Positions 35,994 to 44,548 of a stretch of 56,350 nt of DNA are shown piece by piece (the stretch's first letter is position 1; every line of letters starts with the position of its first letter). A program made the translations under genes and the position numbers. The stretch lies in the NCBI GenBank assembly GCA_964591245.1, contig CAZPZZ010000007.1:1-56350 (forward strand). Reading direction: 5' to 3'. The notes under the pieces are model-generated. The model was not told the DNA's origin. It did no database searches and saw only the letters and a list, made by a program, of their open reading frames with translations. This stretch comes from CAZPZZ01 sp964591245. GTDB taxonomy: Bacteria > Acidobacteriota > Vicinamibacteria > Vicinamibacterales > UBA8438.

Positions 35994-36033
35994 GACGAGG
36001 GAAGAGCCGCACCCGGTCGGCTCATCCCTCGTC
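35994..36033 (-). terminator. Long hairpin downstream of the alpha/beta hydrolase gene
   Basis: GACGAGGGA-a-GAGCCG (35994-36009) pairs with CGGCTC-a-TCCCTCGTC (36018-36033) with a single A-A mismatch and an 8-nt loop. It begins 8 nt after the stop of the minus-strand gene 36041-38074, and a pyrimidine-rich CCTTTCTCC follows on that strand. It also marks the boundary before the PcaB-like gene. Confidence 0.65.
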
Positions 36034-36040
36034 GTGTGTC

Positions 36041-38074
36041 TTACTGGTCTGAGTCGTCTTCCATCAGATAGTCCCAGTGTCGACCTGCCTGAGCCAGGAT
36101 GGGTGAGAGGTCGCCTGCCAGGAGATACCCATCGTCGACAAGGGCCAACGCCTCGCTCGACACCTCGCCGAGATATTCGGCCCGGCTGGCATAGCGTTCA
36201 AGAATCGACGTACGTGGGTCCCCCTGCTCCTCCCGTTCCGCCCGTGTGCGGGCAAAGGGGATGTAGGAGCCCTGCATGCTCGAGAGCACGTCGGTCGGGC
36301 CGGATCCTGCGCGGAAGTTGTTCCATCCCGTGTATGTCGCCAAGGGGACTGCAACCTCTGGCATCATCAGCCCGCCAGTTTCGTTCCCGTCGGTATTGAC
36401 CTGAGGCACCAGGATCGGAAAAGCAGAAATAACTTCTGGGGGTTCGACGGATACGATGCCACGGGATCGGAACTCTGGTCCGTATACGACCCGATAGGCC
36501 AGGTGGGGTTCAGCCGGTTGCGTGACGCCAGGCAGTGTCGGGAAGTTGAGCTGGTCCGGAGGAACGAGGTCACCGTCGGCGATGCGAGGATAGATGCTTG
36601 CGGGTGGGGCGCTCCCGTCCGTGATCCAGCTGTCCATGGCCAACACGAGACTGCGAAGGAACCACGAGTAGTCGTTGGGGTTGCTGAGCTGCTGTCCGCT
36701 TGTCTGGCGAGGTGGAAACGCTCCCGGGCCGTGTTGCCCGCCGGCGAAGGTATAGACGCGCACGTTGTCCATCAATTCGGTATCCGATGCGCCGTCGATC
36801 GTGGTGTGGATCAGGGATGCGGCCCGGCCCCAATACTCATACGAGGAGTTGGTGTGAAAGAGCTTGGGCAGATGTGCGGGGCGGATGCCGGATAACAGGC
36901 CATCACGCATATCCATTTCAGGATCGGTCTGCTCCGCATCGGTGAACGGGAAGATGTCCGTGGGGTAGAGCTTGTTCAAAAACGGATGGCCGTCGCGGGA
37001 GGGTTGTGCGAATCGATGATTGAAGCTGCCGCGTCCCCCACCGGCAACATGCGCCATGACACCGTCAAAGGCCTTCCGGTCAGCCTCGTCGGCGTTAAAG
37101 CCGTGGTACAGGAATGTGCGAAGGAACCGTCCGCTCTGAGAGACACCCCAGGCGATAGCCCGTTCGATGGCGTCAGCGGGAATGGCGAGTTCAGGGGCCC
37201 CTGCATACTTTAGATGAGAGATCGCGTCCCGAACGGCGGCCGGGCCGAGCCCCGCCAGCGCTGGATTCTCGGCCACGTACACCACATCGTAAATCTTGCC
37301 CGGTTGGAATCCGCCCTCGAGGTAGACCCGAGTGTTGTCATCCACGAGCTCGCCGCTGTCGGTGCGGCGTGCGAACTGCCATTGACTGCGCGGTACGATG
37401 CGACGTTCCGCCCCGGCTCGGTCCCGGACGGTCATTTCATTTTCGGGAGCCGTGCGGTCACTGACTTCGTATGCCTGGTGGCTTCGGTCAGCAAGGGATC
37501 GGTCGTGGGTGACTTCGTTGACCACGATCTCCGCGCGTACCAGACCACTGATCGCGCCGTTGGCCCCTCTCGCGACAGGGGGATAGACACGCACCAGATT
37601 GTCTCGGAGCGGGACGTCGAACTGCCAGCCAAGCCAGAGGAGGGTGAAGCCGTGCCTGAGGAGGAAGCCGTCTCCCATTTCTGCTGCGCTTTCGGGCGTG
37701 CGGCTTCCGGCGGCATTGTTGTAATAGCCAAGCAGCCCTTTGCCACCACGATTCGATACTTCATAGAGTACCGTGCCGTTACCCCGAGACACGTCTTTCG
37801 GCTTGATCAAATAAAAATCCGAGTGAAATTCGACCTTGCCGTCGGAATTGCGTGGTGCGAACGCGATGTCGGTGACGATCTGGTTTGCCAGATTGTCTGG
37901 ATCGACGGCGAAGTGGATGGTGCCGGCGATACGTTCGAAGCCACCGGCGAGTCCATAGGGTTGTCCATTTGCCACGTCGGACCGCGTCGTGATCTCGATC
38001 CGGGTGACCTCGGCGCTCGCGCTTGGCGCGAGCAAGAAAAGCGCAACGAGTGACGTCAACAGCGATCGGAACAT
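36041..38074 (-). CDS. Secreted alpha/beta hydrolase domain protein
   Basis: 677 residues with a signal peptide (~1-21) and AGAGG before the ATG. It belongs to a large secreted class often named only 'alpha/beta hydrolase domain protein': conserved YEVSNRGGKGLL, LLRHGFTLLWLGWQFD and the nucleophile-elbow-like GVSQSGRFLR at ~310-319 (Ser312 or Ser314 as nucleophile), then GGGRGSFNHRFAQPSRDGHP and the late TGWNNFRAG. The chain is much longer than typical esterases. It may hydrolyse esters of plant or algal compounds, but no substrate is known. It is probably in a run of minus-strand genes with the NHL propeller upstream, separated by a strong hairpin. Confidence 0.8.
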   Translation of the reverse strand: MFRSLLTSLVALFLLAPSASAEVTRIEITTRSDVANGQPYGLAGGFERIAGTIHFAVDPDNLANQIVTDIAFAPRNSDGKVEFHSDFYLIKPKDVSRGNGTVLYEVSNRGGKGLLGYYNNAAGSRTPESAAEMGDGFLLRHGFTLLWLGWQFDVPLRDNLVRVYPPVARGANGAISGLVRAEIVVNEVTHDRSLADRSHQAYEVSDRTAPENEMTVRDRAGAERRIVPRSQWQFARRTDSGELVDDNTRVYLEGGFQPGKIYDVVYVAENPALAGLGPAAVRDAISHLKYAGAPELAIPADAIERAIAWGVSQSGRFLRTFLYHGFNADEADRKAFDGVMAHVAGGGRGSFNHRFAQPSRDGHPFLNKLYPTDIFPFTDAEQTDPEMDMRDGLLSGIRPAHLPKLFHTNSSYEYWGRAASLIHTTIDGASDTELMDNVRVYTFAGGQHGPGAFPPRQTSGQQLSNPNDYSWFLRSLVLAMDSWITDGSAPPASIYPRIADGDLVPPDQLNFPTLPGVTQPAEPHLAYRVVYGPEFRSRGIVSVEPPEVISAFPILVPQVNTDGNETGGLMMPEVAVPLATYTGWNNFRAGSGPTDVLSSMQGSYIPFARTRAEREEQGDPRTSILERYASRAEYLGEVSSEALALVDDGYLLAGDLSPILAQAGRHWDYLMEDDSDQ

Positions 38075-38133
38075 GAGGGACCTCTGTGGTGTGGAGAAAA
38101 TTATCGTCTGGGCGAGAGCAGGTGTACGCCTGG

Positions 38134-38175
38134 TCCAGGTGGTGCGCTACCGATAGACGGTGCGCACCACCTGGA
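38134..38175 (-). terminator. 14-bp perfect hairpin between two minus-strand genes
   Basis: TCCAGGTGGTGCGC (38134-38147) pairs perfectly with GCGCACCACCTGGA (38162-38175), and an inner ACCG/CGGT extends the stem. It lies 40 nt after the stop of the NHL gene at 38215. There is no U-run, so it may be a terminator, a processing site or a mobile-element relic. Confidence 0.5.
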
Positions 38176-38214
38176 GCCAGTATTATCGCGAACTCGTTCT
38201 TGACCGACGACGCG

Positions 38215-39396
38215 CTATTGTGGCCAGGGTACGCCCACGTAGTCGCTTGTCACGGGGCCCATGCCCTTGTAGACGAACTTCTGGACACGTTTACCCTCGT
38301 ACGTTTCGGTCGTGTAGATGTTCCCGGCCGAATCGACCGTGACGCTGTGGGCGCCGTAGAACTGACCAGGTTGGCGTCCACCGTCCCCGAAGCTCGTCAG
38401 GTGCTCGAGATTTTCGCGGTCAATGATGTGGATGCGCTGGTTCACGCCGTCCGCGAGATAGAGGTACGACTGATTGGCATCATGGGAGAAGTCGATGTCC
38501 CATGCGGCGCCAGAGCCTTGGGTATTCGGCATCACCAACATCTCGTCAACGAAGGTCCCGTCCTTCTGAAAGACCTGGATGCGGTCATGGGCCCGGTCGC
38601 AGACGTAGATGAGTCCGCTGTCTGACACTTCCGCGCAGTGCACGGGGCTCAGGAACTGCTGGAGATTCGGGCCGCCCGGGATGTAGCGCTGCGAGAAGTC
38701 GTCGTCTGGCTCATTCCCGTACGCACCCCAGAAACGCTTCATCTCGCCCGAGTCGGCGTCAACGACCGCGACGCGCTTGTTACCATAGCCATCGGCGAAG
38801 TAGATCTCGTTCGCTCCCCCATCAACGGCGATCTTCGCGATTCGTCCGTAGCTGTCCTGACTGAGACTGTCTGGATCACGTCCAGCCACTCCAACCTGTA
38901 ACAGGAATTGGCCGTCCTTGGTGAATTTCAGGGCATGCGAGTCGCCGCCACCGTTGCCACCGATCCACACGTTATTCATGTGATCGATGGTGATGCCGTG
39001 ATTCGACACGGGCCAGTCGTAGCCCTCACCTGGCCCGCCCCAGTGGCGAACAAGGTTGCCCTCGGTATCAAACTCCAGCACAGGAGGAGCCGGTGCACAG
39101 CAGTCTTCGGCAAACGGTGGATCTGCCATGGCGGGTTGCTCGTTGGAGGCGAGGTTGCCACGGTGTACGACCCAGATGTGATCATCGGCGTCTGCGTCCA
39201 CACCGATCGTCGAGCCCAGGAGCCAGTGGTTTGGCAGCGGTTGTGGCCAGAATGGATCGACCTCGAACATCGGGGCCTCTGCGCCGGCCTGCACCTCGGC
39301 TGACGTCTCCGTCATGCTGAGTCCGCCGCCCAATATCGCGGCTGCACCGAGTAGTGCTGTCCCCGTCAATAGACCAAATTTCTTACGGATCGCCAT
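38215..39396 (-). CDS. Secreted NHL-type six-bladed propeller
   Basis: 393 residues. Of two in-frame ATGs (39402, 39396), the second is preferred because GAGGAG lies 7 nt before it and only 1-2 nt before the first. A signal peptide with basic n-region (AIRKKFGLLTGTALLGAAAILGG) is followed by NHL-like blades: GVDADADDHIWVVHRGN, GITIDHMNNVWIGGNGGGD, EIYFADGYGNKRVAVVD, LIYVCDRAHDRIQVFQKDG and SVTVDSAGNIYTTETYEGKRVQKF. A CC pair (EDCCAPAPP) is unusual. Function unknown; third member of this class in the window. Confidence 0.85.
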   Translation of the reverse strand: MAIRKKFGLLTGTALLGAAAILGGGLSMTETSAEVQAGAEAPMFEVDPFWPQPLPNHWLLGSTIGVDADADDHIWVVHRGNLASNEQPAMADPPFAEDCCAPAPPVLEFDTEGNLVRHWGGPGEGYDWPVSNHGITIDHMNNVWIGGNGGGDSHALKFTKDGQFLLQVGVAGRDPDSLSQDSYGRIAKIAVDGGANEIYFADGYGNKRVAVVDADSGEMKRFWGAYGNEPDDDFSQRYIPGGPNLQQFLSPVHCAEVSDSGLIYVCDRAHDRIQVFQKDGTFVDEMLVMPNTQGSGAAWDIDFSHDANQSYLYLADGVNQRIHIIDRENLEHLTSFGDGGRQPGQFYGAHSVTVDSAGNIYTTETYEGKRVQKFVYKGMGPVTSDYVGVPWPQ

Positions 39397-39487
39397 TGTC
39401 ATTCTCCTCTATCGGCGTCTTGCCGGCCGATCGTCCAATATCCCCAGACTCTGTCGAGTGTGCACTCATTATATGCCTGAGATCGGG

Positions 39488-40418
39488 TCAAAAGGTGGCA
39501 ATGGGGTTTAGCGGCGATCCCATGCCCTGCTGGATGCGCAAGGGTGATGCGGTAAACAGGAACTCGTATCGGTTCAACCGGCGTGCCTCCCGGGCGAGCT
39601 CCCCGAGGTCGAGATTGTCAAAAATGGACACGCCGAGTGAGACGAGGGCCAGGCGGTGCAGCGGGAGGCCGACGTGTTCGGGGAATCCGTGCGGCGAGAC
39701 GTCGTTGTACATGTCGTGTCCGATGAACGACACCCCGCGTTCCTTCAGAAAGTAGGCGACCTCCGCCTGGTACCCTGAGACGCCTTCTGAGGTTGGCCAT
39801 GGGCCCAGTGCGGCGCGACGCTGCCAGCGACCTGTATGGAGGAGGATCACATCACCTTCTGCGACACGAACCCCCTGGATCTCTTCCAAGGTTTCCAGAT
39901 CGGCCCAGGTAATGGCGTCGCCCGGTTCCATCCAGCCTTCTGGGGTCGCCCGTCCCGGTAGGAGTGTCGCGTCGAACAGAATGCCACGGGTGAAGATGCC
40001 GTCGCGCAGGGCGTGGATGCTGCCCTGGGGGCACCCCCCTGCGGCTTCGATGGACTCCTGCGTGACGCCGTTGTACCCCTTTCCCTCGAACATCACATGG
40101 CATGCGACCGAATCAAGATGACTGTGAATCGTGCCGTGATAGGTTCCGGTATATTGATATCGATCCGCGGCTCCTGAGTCACTCACCCGGAGCACCTGTC
40201 GATCAAGGTAGGTTCCGCCGTCTATGGCGTCTTCCTCGATGACGTCGTGCGAGAGCGAAACGCTGATGCCTTCAGTGACCAACGCCGCGGCAGCTCGTCG
40301 CGTCTCTGGCGTGATGAAGTTCGCGGCCCCTAGTCCATCGTCGGCTCCCCAGCGCCCCCAATTCGACAGTTCTTCCATCGCGCGGAGGAAATCGGCCTCG
40401 GTGCGCAATGAGGGGCGT
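39488..40418 (-). CDS. Cyclase-family (kynurenine-formamidase-like) hydrolase, N-terminus lost in gap
   Basis: About 310 residues remain; the start is inside the adjoining gap. Features of PF04199: the opening WGRWGADDGLGAANFITPE segment, the metal-binding region YHGTIHSHLDSVACH in place of the classical HxGTHxDxPxH, and the C-terminal LARLNRYEFLFTASPL-like tail (here with ARRLNRY). Members hydrolyse cyclic amides or formamides such as N-formylkynurenine using a divalent metal. It ends in FLFTASPLRIQQGMGSPLNP. The neighbouring cupredoxin gene is divergent and also loses its start in the gap. Confidence 0.8.
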
Positions 40419-40518
40419 NNNNNNNNNNNNNNNNNNNNNNNNNNNNNNNNNNNNNNNNNNNNNNNNNNNNNNNNNNNNNNNNNNNNNNNNNNNNNNNNNN
40501 NNNNNNNNNNNNNNNNNN
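40419..40518. other. Assembly gap (100 N)
   Basis: Exactly 100 N. Two divergent genes both lose their 5' ends here, including at least one signal peptide and both promoters. The true distance is therefore probably larger than 100 nt. Confidence 0.95.
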
Positions 40519-41010
40519 ACGCAGGCCGCGAGTGGGGTTGTCGTCTCGGTGGTGCTCTTGGATCCACATGGCGAGCTCGAGATTCCCTTGCCCGAGGAGC
40601 CCCCGGTCATGGATCAGTATGGGCGGCAGTTTGTGCCTGGTTTCATTCTGGCGCGAAAGGGGCAGACCTTACGGTTCACGAACAGCGAAGAAGATTTGCA
40701 CACTGTTCACGTCAAGAACACTGCCGGGGAATCACTGTTCAACATCGCGACCATGATGGACAGTGTCTATGACTACACCTTCGACGAAGATGACGCCTAT
40801 ACGGTGGTCTGCAATACCCACACCGAGATGTTCGCAGACATCTTGATCGTCGACACCCCGTATGCTGTTGTGGCCGATCGAGACGGCGGGTTCACGCTGT
40901 CAGATGTCGTTCCCGGTTCCTACACGGCTACCGTTATTCACGGTCACGAGCGTCGCGAGTACGAAATCGACATCACCCCTGGTCTCAACGAAATTTCGTT
41001 GATTGAGTAG
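40519..41010 (+). CDS. Cupredoxin-like protein, N-terminus lost in gap
   Basis: 164 codons to the stop at 41010, open at the left into the gap. The first ~110 residues are plastocyanin-like: a polar strand LRFTNSEEDLHTVHVKN giving one His ligand, then YTVVCNTHTEMFADI, which supplies Cys, His and Met in type-1 copper order. The C-terminal ~50 residues (DRDGGFTLSDVVPGSYTATV) resemble a carboxypeptidase-regulatory-like fold. It would be a periplasmic copper electron carrier or copper-binding protein. A signal peptide is expected in the missing part. Confidence 0.75.
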   Translation, partial: TQAASGVVVSVVLLDPHGELEIPLPEEPPVMDQYGRQFVPGFILARKGQTLRFTNSEEDLHTVHVKNTAGESLFNIATMMDSVYDYTFDEDDAYTVVCNTHTEMFADILIVDTPYAVVADRDGGFTLSDVVPGSYTATVIHGHERREYEIDITPGLNEISLIE

Positions 41011-41069
41011 GCGGGCCGTGCGTCGAGTCGCCTGGGCTCCCGCCCGGTAGGGGAGTGGAGGCCAGGGAG

Positions 41070-42371
41070 TCAGTCCACGGAACCCTGAAAGTAGTCGGGG
41101 AGATTGGGTTTCGTGTCGCTCAGGATCTCTACGATCGCCTGGCGGTCTTCCCGGCTGAGACGCGCTGCATAGGTCGGATCGGTCGCGGCACCGGACAACA
41201 CCTGCCACAGTCGTTGATAGACCGCCTCTCGGGCACGGTCAGGTAGCGCATCGAACGCCGCAGAGTAAATCAGCGGGCTGCATGGGTAGCGGAGGAGTCG
41301 CTCGCCAAGATCGAGCTGGTGAAGGGAGCGCCCCTGTTGGTCAAAGGGACCCTGGCCAGAATACCAGTCCCCGAAACCAGAGGTACTCACGACGTTCGTG
41401 GGGAGCGGTACCTCGTCGATAAAGAGCAGGTAGTCGACTAATTCCATTGCCGCGCCGGTGATCGACGACGCGGATTCATCCTGAGAGGATGACCTGGTGC
41501 CTGTGGGGGCGTGATCAGCGACGCGCGCTTCCCATCCTAAACGCACCAGAAGATTGGTCATGTGGTTCCGGTGTTCAAGGACCATCATGGCGACGATGTC
41601 GCTGGATGATCGTGGATATCCTGTGAGGTCGAACTGTCCCTCGAGTGTGTCGAGTACGGGGGTCGGATCCGTACGCCCGCCTGGGACGTACTCCATCGGT
41701 TCGGTCGTGTTGCCGAGATGACTGATGGATGGAGGTGCTCCCGTGATGTACCAGCTTCCCCAGCGGTCTTCGAATGGGCTGCGATGATCGGTGACCCATC
41801 CCACGGCGTAGGCGTTTGGATCGTCGGGCATCGGAAGGGTGTTCAGGGTCATGAGGCCGGGAACTCCCAGCGTGTCCCAGGACAGATGGCAGGCGAGGCA
41901 TTGTTCGTTGCGCTGGATCTCCGGTCGGGGTCGAGGTGTCTGGTCGATGGAGTAGAAGAGCACGCCCTGGGTGGGATCGAGAGAGGCGATCTCGAGCACG
42001 TCGGCTCCCCGCACCCAGCCCACGGCGACCGTGTCGTTGAAGAAGAGCGCCCGCGGACTCTCAGGGGTGACCCACCGTGCCTGGAAGCTTGTTTCTGAAA
42101 AGACGGTGACTTGCGATTCGGCGGGAATCTCCAGGGCGTCGAGCACGGAATTGAGATATCCGCTCGTCTGGTCGAATTCGAGCGCGACCTCGCCTGATTC
42201 CACGGCCAGGCGCAAGCGGTTCACGGCGTCGTTGACCGGTCCGTCCGTATACCGGATGGCCGGGTGGTCCCGTGATTCCCTGAATACTCCACCCCGCTGC
42301 CCGTTGAGTCCGGAGGTGCTCAACATCGTTACCAGCGTCACGGCTATCCATCCAACATGTGCCTGTTTCAT
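41070..42371 (-). CDS. Secreted monoheme protein of unknown function
   Basis: 433 residues; the N-terminus is a signal peptide (~1-24). A single heme motif CLACH sits at 158-162, unusually in mid-protein, followed by SWDTLGVPGLMTLNTLPMP, whose Met residues could supply the distal ligand. Other features are the RNHMTNLLVRLGWE helix and a C-terminal helix-rich region with CSPLIYSAAFDALPDRA. I do not recognise a named family. It is convergent with the cupredoxin gene, so both may contribute to a periplasmic redox chain, which is inference. Confidence 0.65.
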   Translation of the reverse strand: MKQAHVGWIAVTLVTMLSTSGLNGQRGGVFRESRDHPAIRYTDGPVNDAVNRLRLAVESGEVALEFDQTSGYLNSVLDALEIPAESQVTVFSETSFQARWVTPESPRALFFNDTVAVGWVRGADVLEIASLDPTQGVLFYSIDQTPRPRPEIQRNEQCLACHLSWDTLGVPGLMTLNTLPMPDDPNAYAVGWVTDHRSPFEDRWGSWYITGAPPSISHLGNTTEPMEYVPGGRTDPTPVLDTLEGQFDLTGYPRSSSDIVAMMVLEHRNHMTNLLVRLGWEARVADHAPTGTRSSSQDESASSITGAAMELVDYLLFIDEVPLPTNVVSTSGFGDWYSGQGPFDQQGRSLHQLDLGERLLRYPCSPLIYSAAFDALPDRAREAVYQRLWQVLSGAATDPTYAARLSREDRQAIVEILSDTKPNLPDYFQGSVD

Positions 42372-42507
42372 AGTCTTGTCTCGCTGACCCGCTCGATTAC
42401 TCTTCGATTGTATCTCTCAGGGGGTACACTGCGGCGGGTTTGGAGGGTGCTCTCGCCGGGGCGGGGGACATCGCGGGCCAGGGAAGGTGCGACATAAGGA
42501 TTTTTTC

Positions 42508-43785
42508 ATGCAGACGATCAAAGCCGGTGGTCATCGATTGTTTGAAGAGGACGGCGAGACAACACAGTATGTGGCCGAATTACTTCAGGACCTACGCACA
42601 CGCGGTATGGATGCCGTGCGGGAGTACAGCCGAAAATTTGACGAGTGGGCGCCTCGTGATTTTGAGCTGAGTCCGGCTGAGATCGATGTGGCCACGGAGA
42701 AGTGTAGCGATCAGCTGATTTCGGATACGGCGTTTTGCCAGGGAAACGTCCGGGCGTTTGCCGAGGCGCAACTCGCCACGATGCTCCCGCTCGAGACGGA
42801 GATCCGCCCTGGAGTCGTCCTCGGACACAAGCACATTCCCGTGAGCTGTGTCGGCAGCTATGTACCCGGCGGGCGCTATCCGATGTTTGGCTCGGCGCAA
42901 ATGAGCATCATCCCTGCGAAGGTTGCCGGGGTCGATACGGTCGTTGGGTGCACTCCGCCGGTCAGAGGAGAGGGGTATTTTCCCGCGACCATCAACGCCA
43001 TGAAACAGGCAGGTGCCGATCGGATCTTTGTGCTGGGTGGTGTGCAGGCGTTTGCCCTCATGGCGTATGGCATGGACGTAGTGCCGCCAGCGGATATGTT
43101 GTGCGGGGCGGGCAATCGTTTCGTTGCGGAGGCGAAACGGCAACTTTTCGGCCAGTGTGGACTTGACCTCCTGGCCGGGCCCACGGAGATCGCGATCATT
43201 GCGGATGATACCGCCGACCCGGCACTGGTTGCGTGTGATCTGCTTGGCCAGGCCGAGCACGATCCGAACAGTGGTCAGATTCTGGTGTGTCTCAGCGAGG
43301 CATTCGCGCGACAAGCACTGGCCGAGCTGGAGAGCCAACTCGCCGTGCTCCCCACCAAGAAAATCGCCGGCGTGTCGTGGGCTGACAACGGTCGGGTTGT
43401 GGTGGCGGAAGGTCCCGATGAAGCGATCGCGTTGAGCGACGATTGGGCGCCGGAACATCTGGAATTGCATGTGGCGGATGTCGACTACTACCACTCCCGA
43501 TTACGGAATTACGGCTCACTGTTTATCGGAGAAGAGACGACGGTGGCGTACGGGGACAAGGCCATCGGGACCAACCATATTCTGCCGACGAGTCGTTCGG
43601 CGCGCTACACGGGCGGTGTGTGGGTAGGGAAATTCTTGAAAACAGTGACCTACCAGAAAATGACGCAGGCGGCGAGCGTTGAAGTGGGTCGGGTTACGGC
43701 ACGTCAGTGCGAGATGGAGCGGATGCTTGCCCATGCGATCACGGCAGACGTGCGCATCAGCCGGTACGGGGCCAAAGATGTTTGA
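42508..43785 (+). CDS. HisD-superfamily dehydrogenase, possibly sulfopropanediol-dehydrogenase-like
   Basis: 425 residues from ATG 42508, with AAGGA 7-8 nt upstream. Histidinol-dehydrogenase fold with zinc ligands in GQAEHDPNSG (Gln, His) and YGDKAIGTNH (Asp), a late His in LAHAITAD, and the catalytic Glu-His of APEHLELH. The GDKAxG motif in place of the GDYxxG of HisD, and the ARYTGGVWVGKFLKTVTYQ region, resemble HpsN-type dehydrogenases of (R)-2,3-dihydroxypropanesulfonate. No other his genes flank it; an SDR overlaps its 3' end by 8 nt, a pairing also seen in polyol or sulfonate catabolism. A biosynthetic HisD role cannot be excluded. Confidence 0.75.
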   Translation: MQTIKAGGHRLFEEDGETTQYVAELLQDLRTRGMDAVREYSRKFDEWAPRDFELSPAEIDVATEKCSDQLISDTAFCQGNVRAFAEAQLATMLPLETEIRPGVVLGHKHIPVSCVGSYVPGGRYPMFGSAQMSIIPAKVAGVDTVVGCTPPVRGEGYFPATINAMKQAGADRIFVLGGVQAFALMAYGMDVVPPADMLCGAGNRFVAEAKRQLFGQCGLDLLAGPTEIAIIADDTADPALVACDLLGQAEHDPNSGQILVCLSEAFARQALAELESQLAVLPTKKIAGVSWADNGRVVVAEGPDEAIALSDDWAPEHLELHVADVDYYHSRLRNYGSLFIGEETTVAYGDKAIGTNHILPTSRSARYTGGVWVGKFLKTVTYQKMTQAASVEVGRVTARQCEMERMLAHAITADVRISRYGAKDV

Positions 43786-44530
43786 CCTGCATGAGCGGAC
43801 CGCGCTCGTGACCGGAGCATCGACCGGTTTGGGGCAGTCCATTGCGGTCACCCTGACGAAGGCTGGGGCGCGGGTGGTCATTACCGGTCGTCGTCGAGCG
43901 ACGTTGGACGAGACGGCCGCGTTGTGTACGGCCGTGGGGGCGGAGCCGGTTGCGTTGGCGATGGATGTGAGGGACGTCAGCCAGATTCAAGGTGCCGTTG
44001 CATCGGCGCAACACGCGCTAGGGCGCATAGATATCCTTGTCAACAATGCGGGCGTCAACCGTCCGCAGCCTGGGCTCGAGGTCGACGTTGAGACGTGGGA
44101 CGATCTGTTCAACATCAATGTGCGTGGAGGGTTTTTCTGCGCACAGGCGGTGGCGCCCGGCATGATCGAACGTGGATTCGGCCGCGTGATCTTTATCTCC
44201 AGTCAGTCTGGTCTTATTGGGATTCCGGGACAACCGGTCTACTGTGCGAGTAAAGGGGCCATCGTGAATCTCGTGCGTACCCTGGGTGTCGAATGGGCGA
44301 AACATGGCATCACCGTTAACTCGGTGGCACCGACGTTCGTCGAGACAAACCTGACACGCGCGCGATTGAATCAACCGGAATACCGGGCTTTTGTGTTGGG
44401 TAAAATTCCGCGGGGTGAGCTGGCTACTCCGGAGGATGTGGCGTGTGCCGTCGTGTATCTGGCGAGTGAGGAAGCCGGCATGGTGAATTGTGCAACGCTA
44501 CCCGTGGATGGGGGATGGACTGCCTGGTAA
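43778..44530 (+). CDS. Short-chain dehydrogenase/reductase, coupled to the HisD-like gene
   Basis: 250 residues, the usual size for a classical SDR. The ATG at 43778 overlaps the previous gene by 8 nt; longer frames would run far into it. Motifs: cofactor loop TGASTGLG, NNAG, catalytic Ser in FISSQSG and YxxxK as YCASK, and a C-terminal VDGGWTAW. The TGRRRA segment after strand 2 suggests NADP preference. Many relatives oxidise or reduce sugar acids and polyols. Coupled translation with a HisD-family oxidase suggests two steps on one substrate. Confidence 0.9.
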   Translation: MFDLHERTALVTGASTGLGQSIAVTLTKAGARVVITGRRRATLDETAALCTAVGAEPVALAMDVRDVSQIQGAVASAQHALGRIDILVNNAGVNRPQPGLEVDVETWDDLFNINVRGGFFCAQAVAPGMIERGFGRVIFISSQSGLIGIPGQPVYCASKGAIVNLVRTLGVEWAKHGITVNSVAPTFVETNLTRARLNQPEYRAFVLGKIPRGELATPEDVACAVVYLASEEAGMVNCATLPVDGGWTAW

Positions 44531-44548
44531 GCCGCCGTGGGAGGAGGT

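Noticed and set aside
36010..36012. Upstream GTG start for the PcaB-like gene
   Set aside because: It lies inside the strong hairpin 35994-36033 that ends the upstream message; the ATG at 35964 fits family length better.
42508..43785. Plain call as biosynthetic histidinol dehydrogenase
   Set aside because: No other his genes nearby, a coupled SDR, and HpsN-like motif differences; kept only as an alternative.
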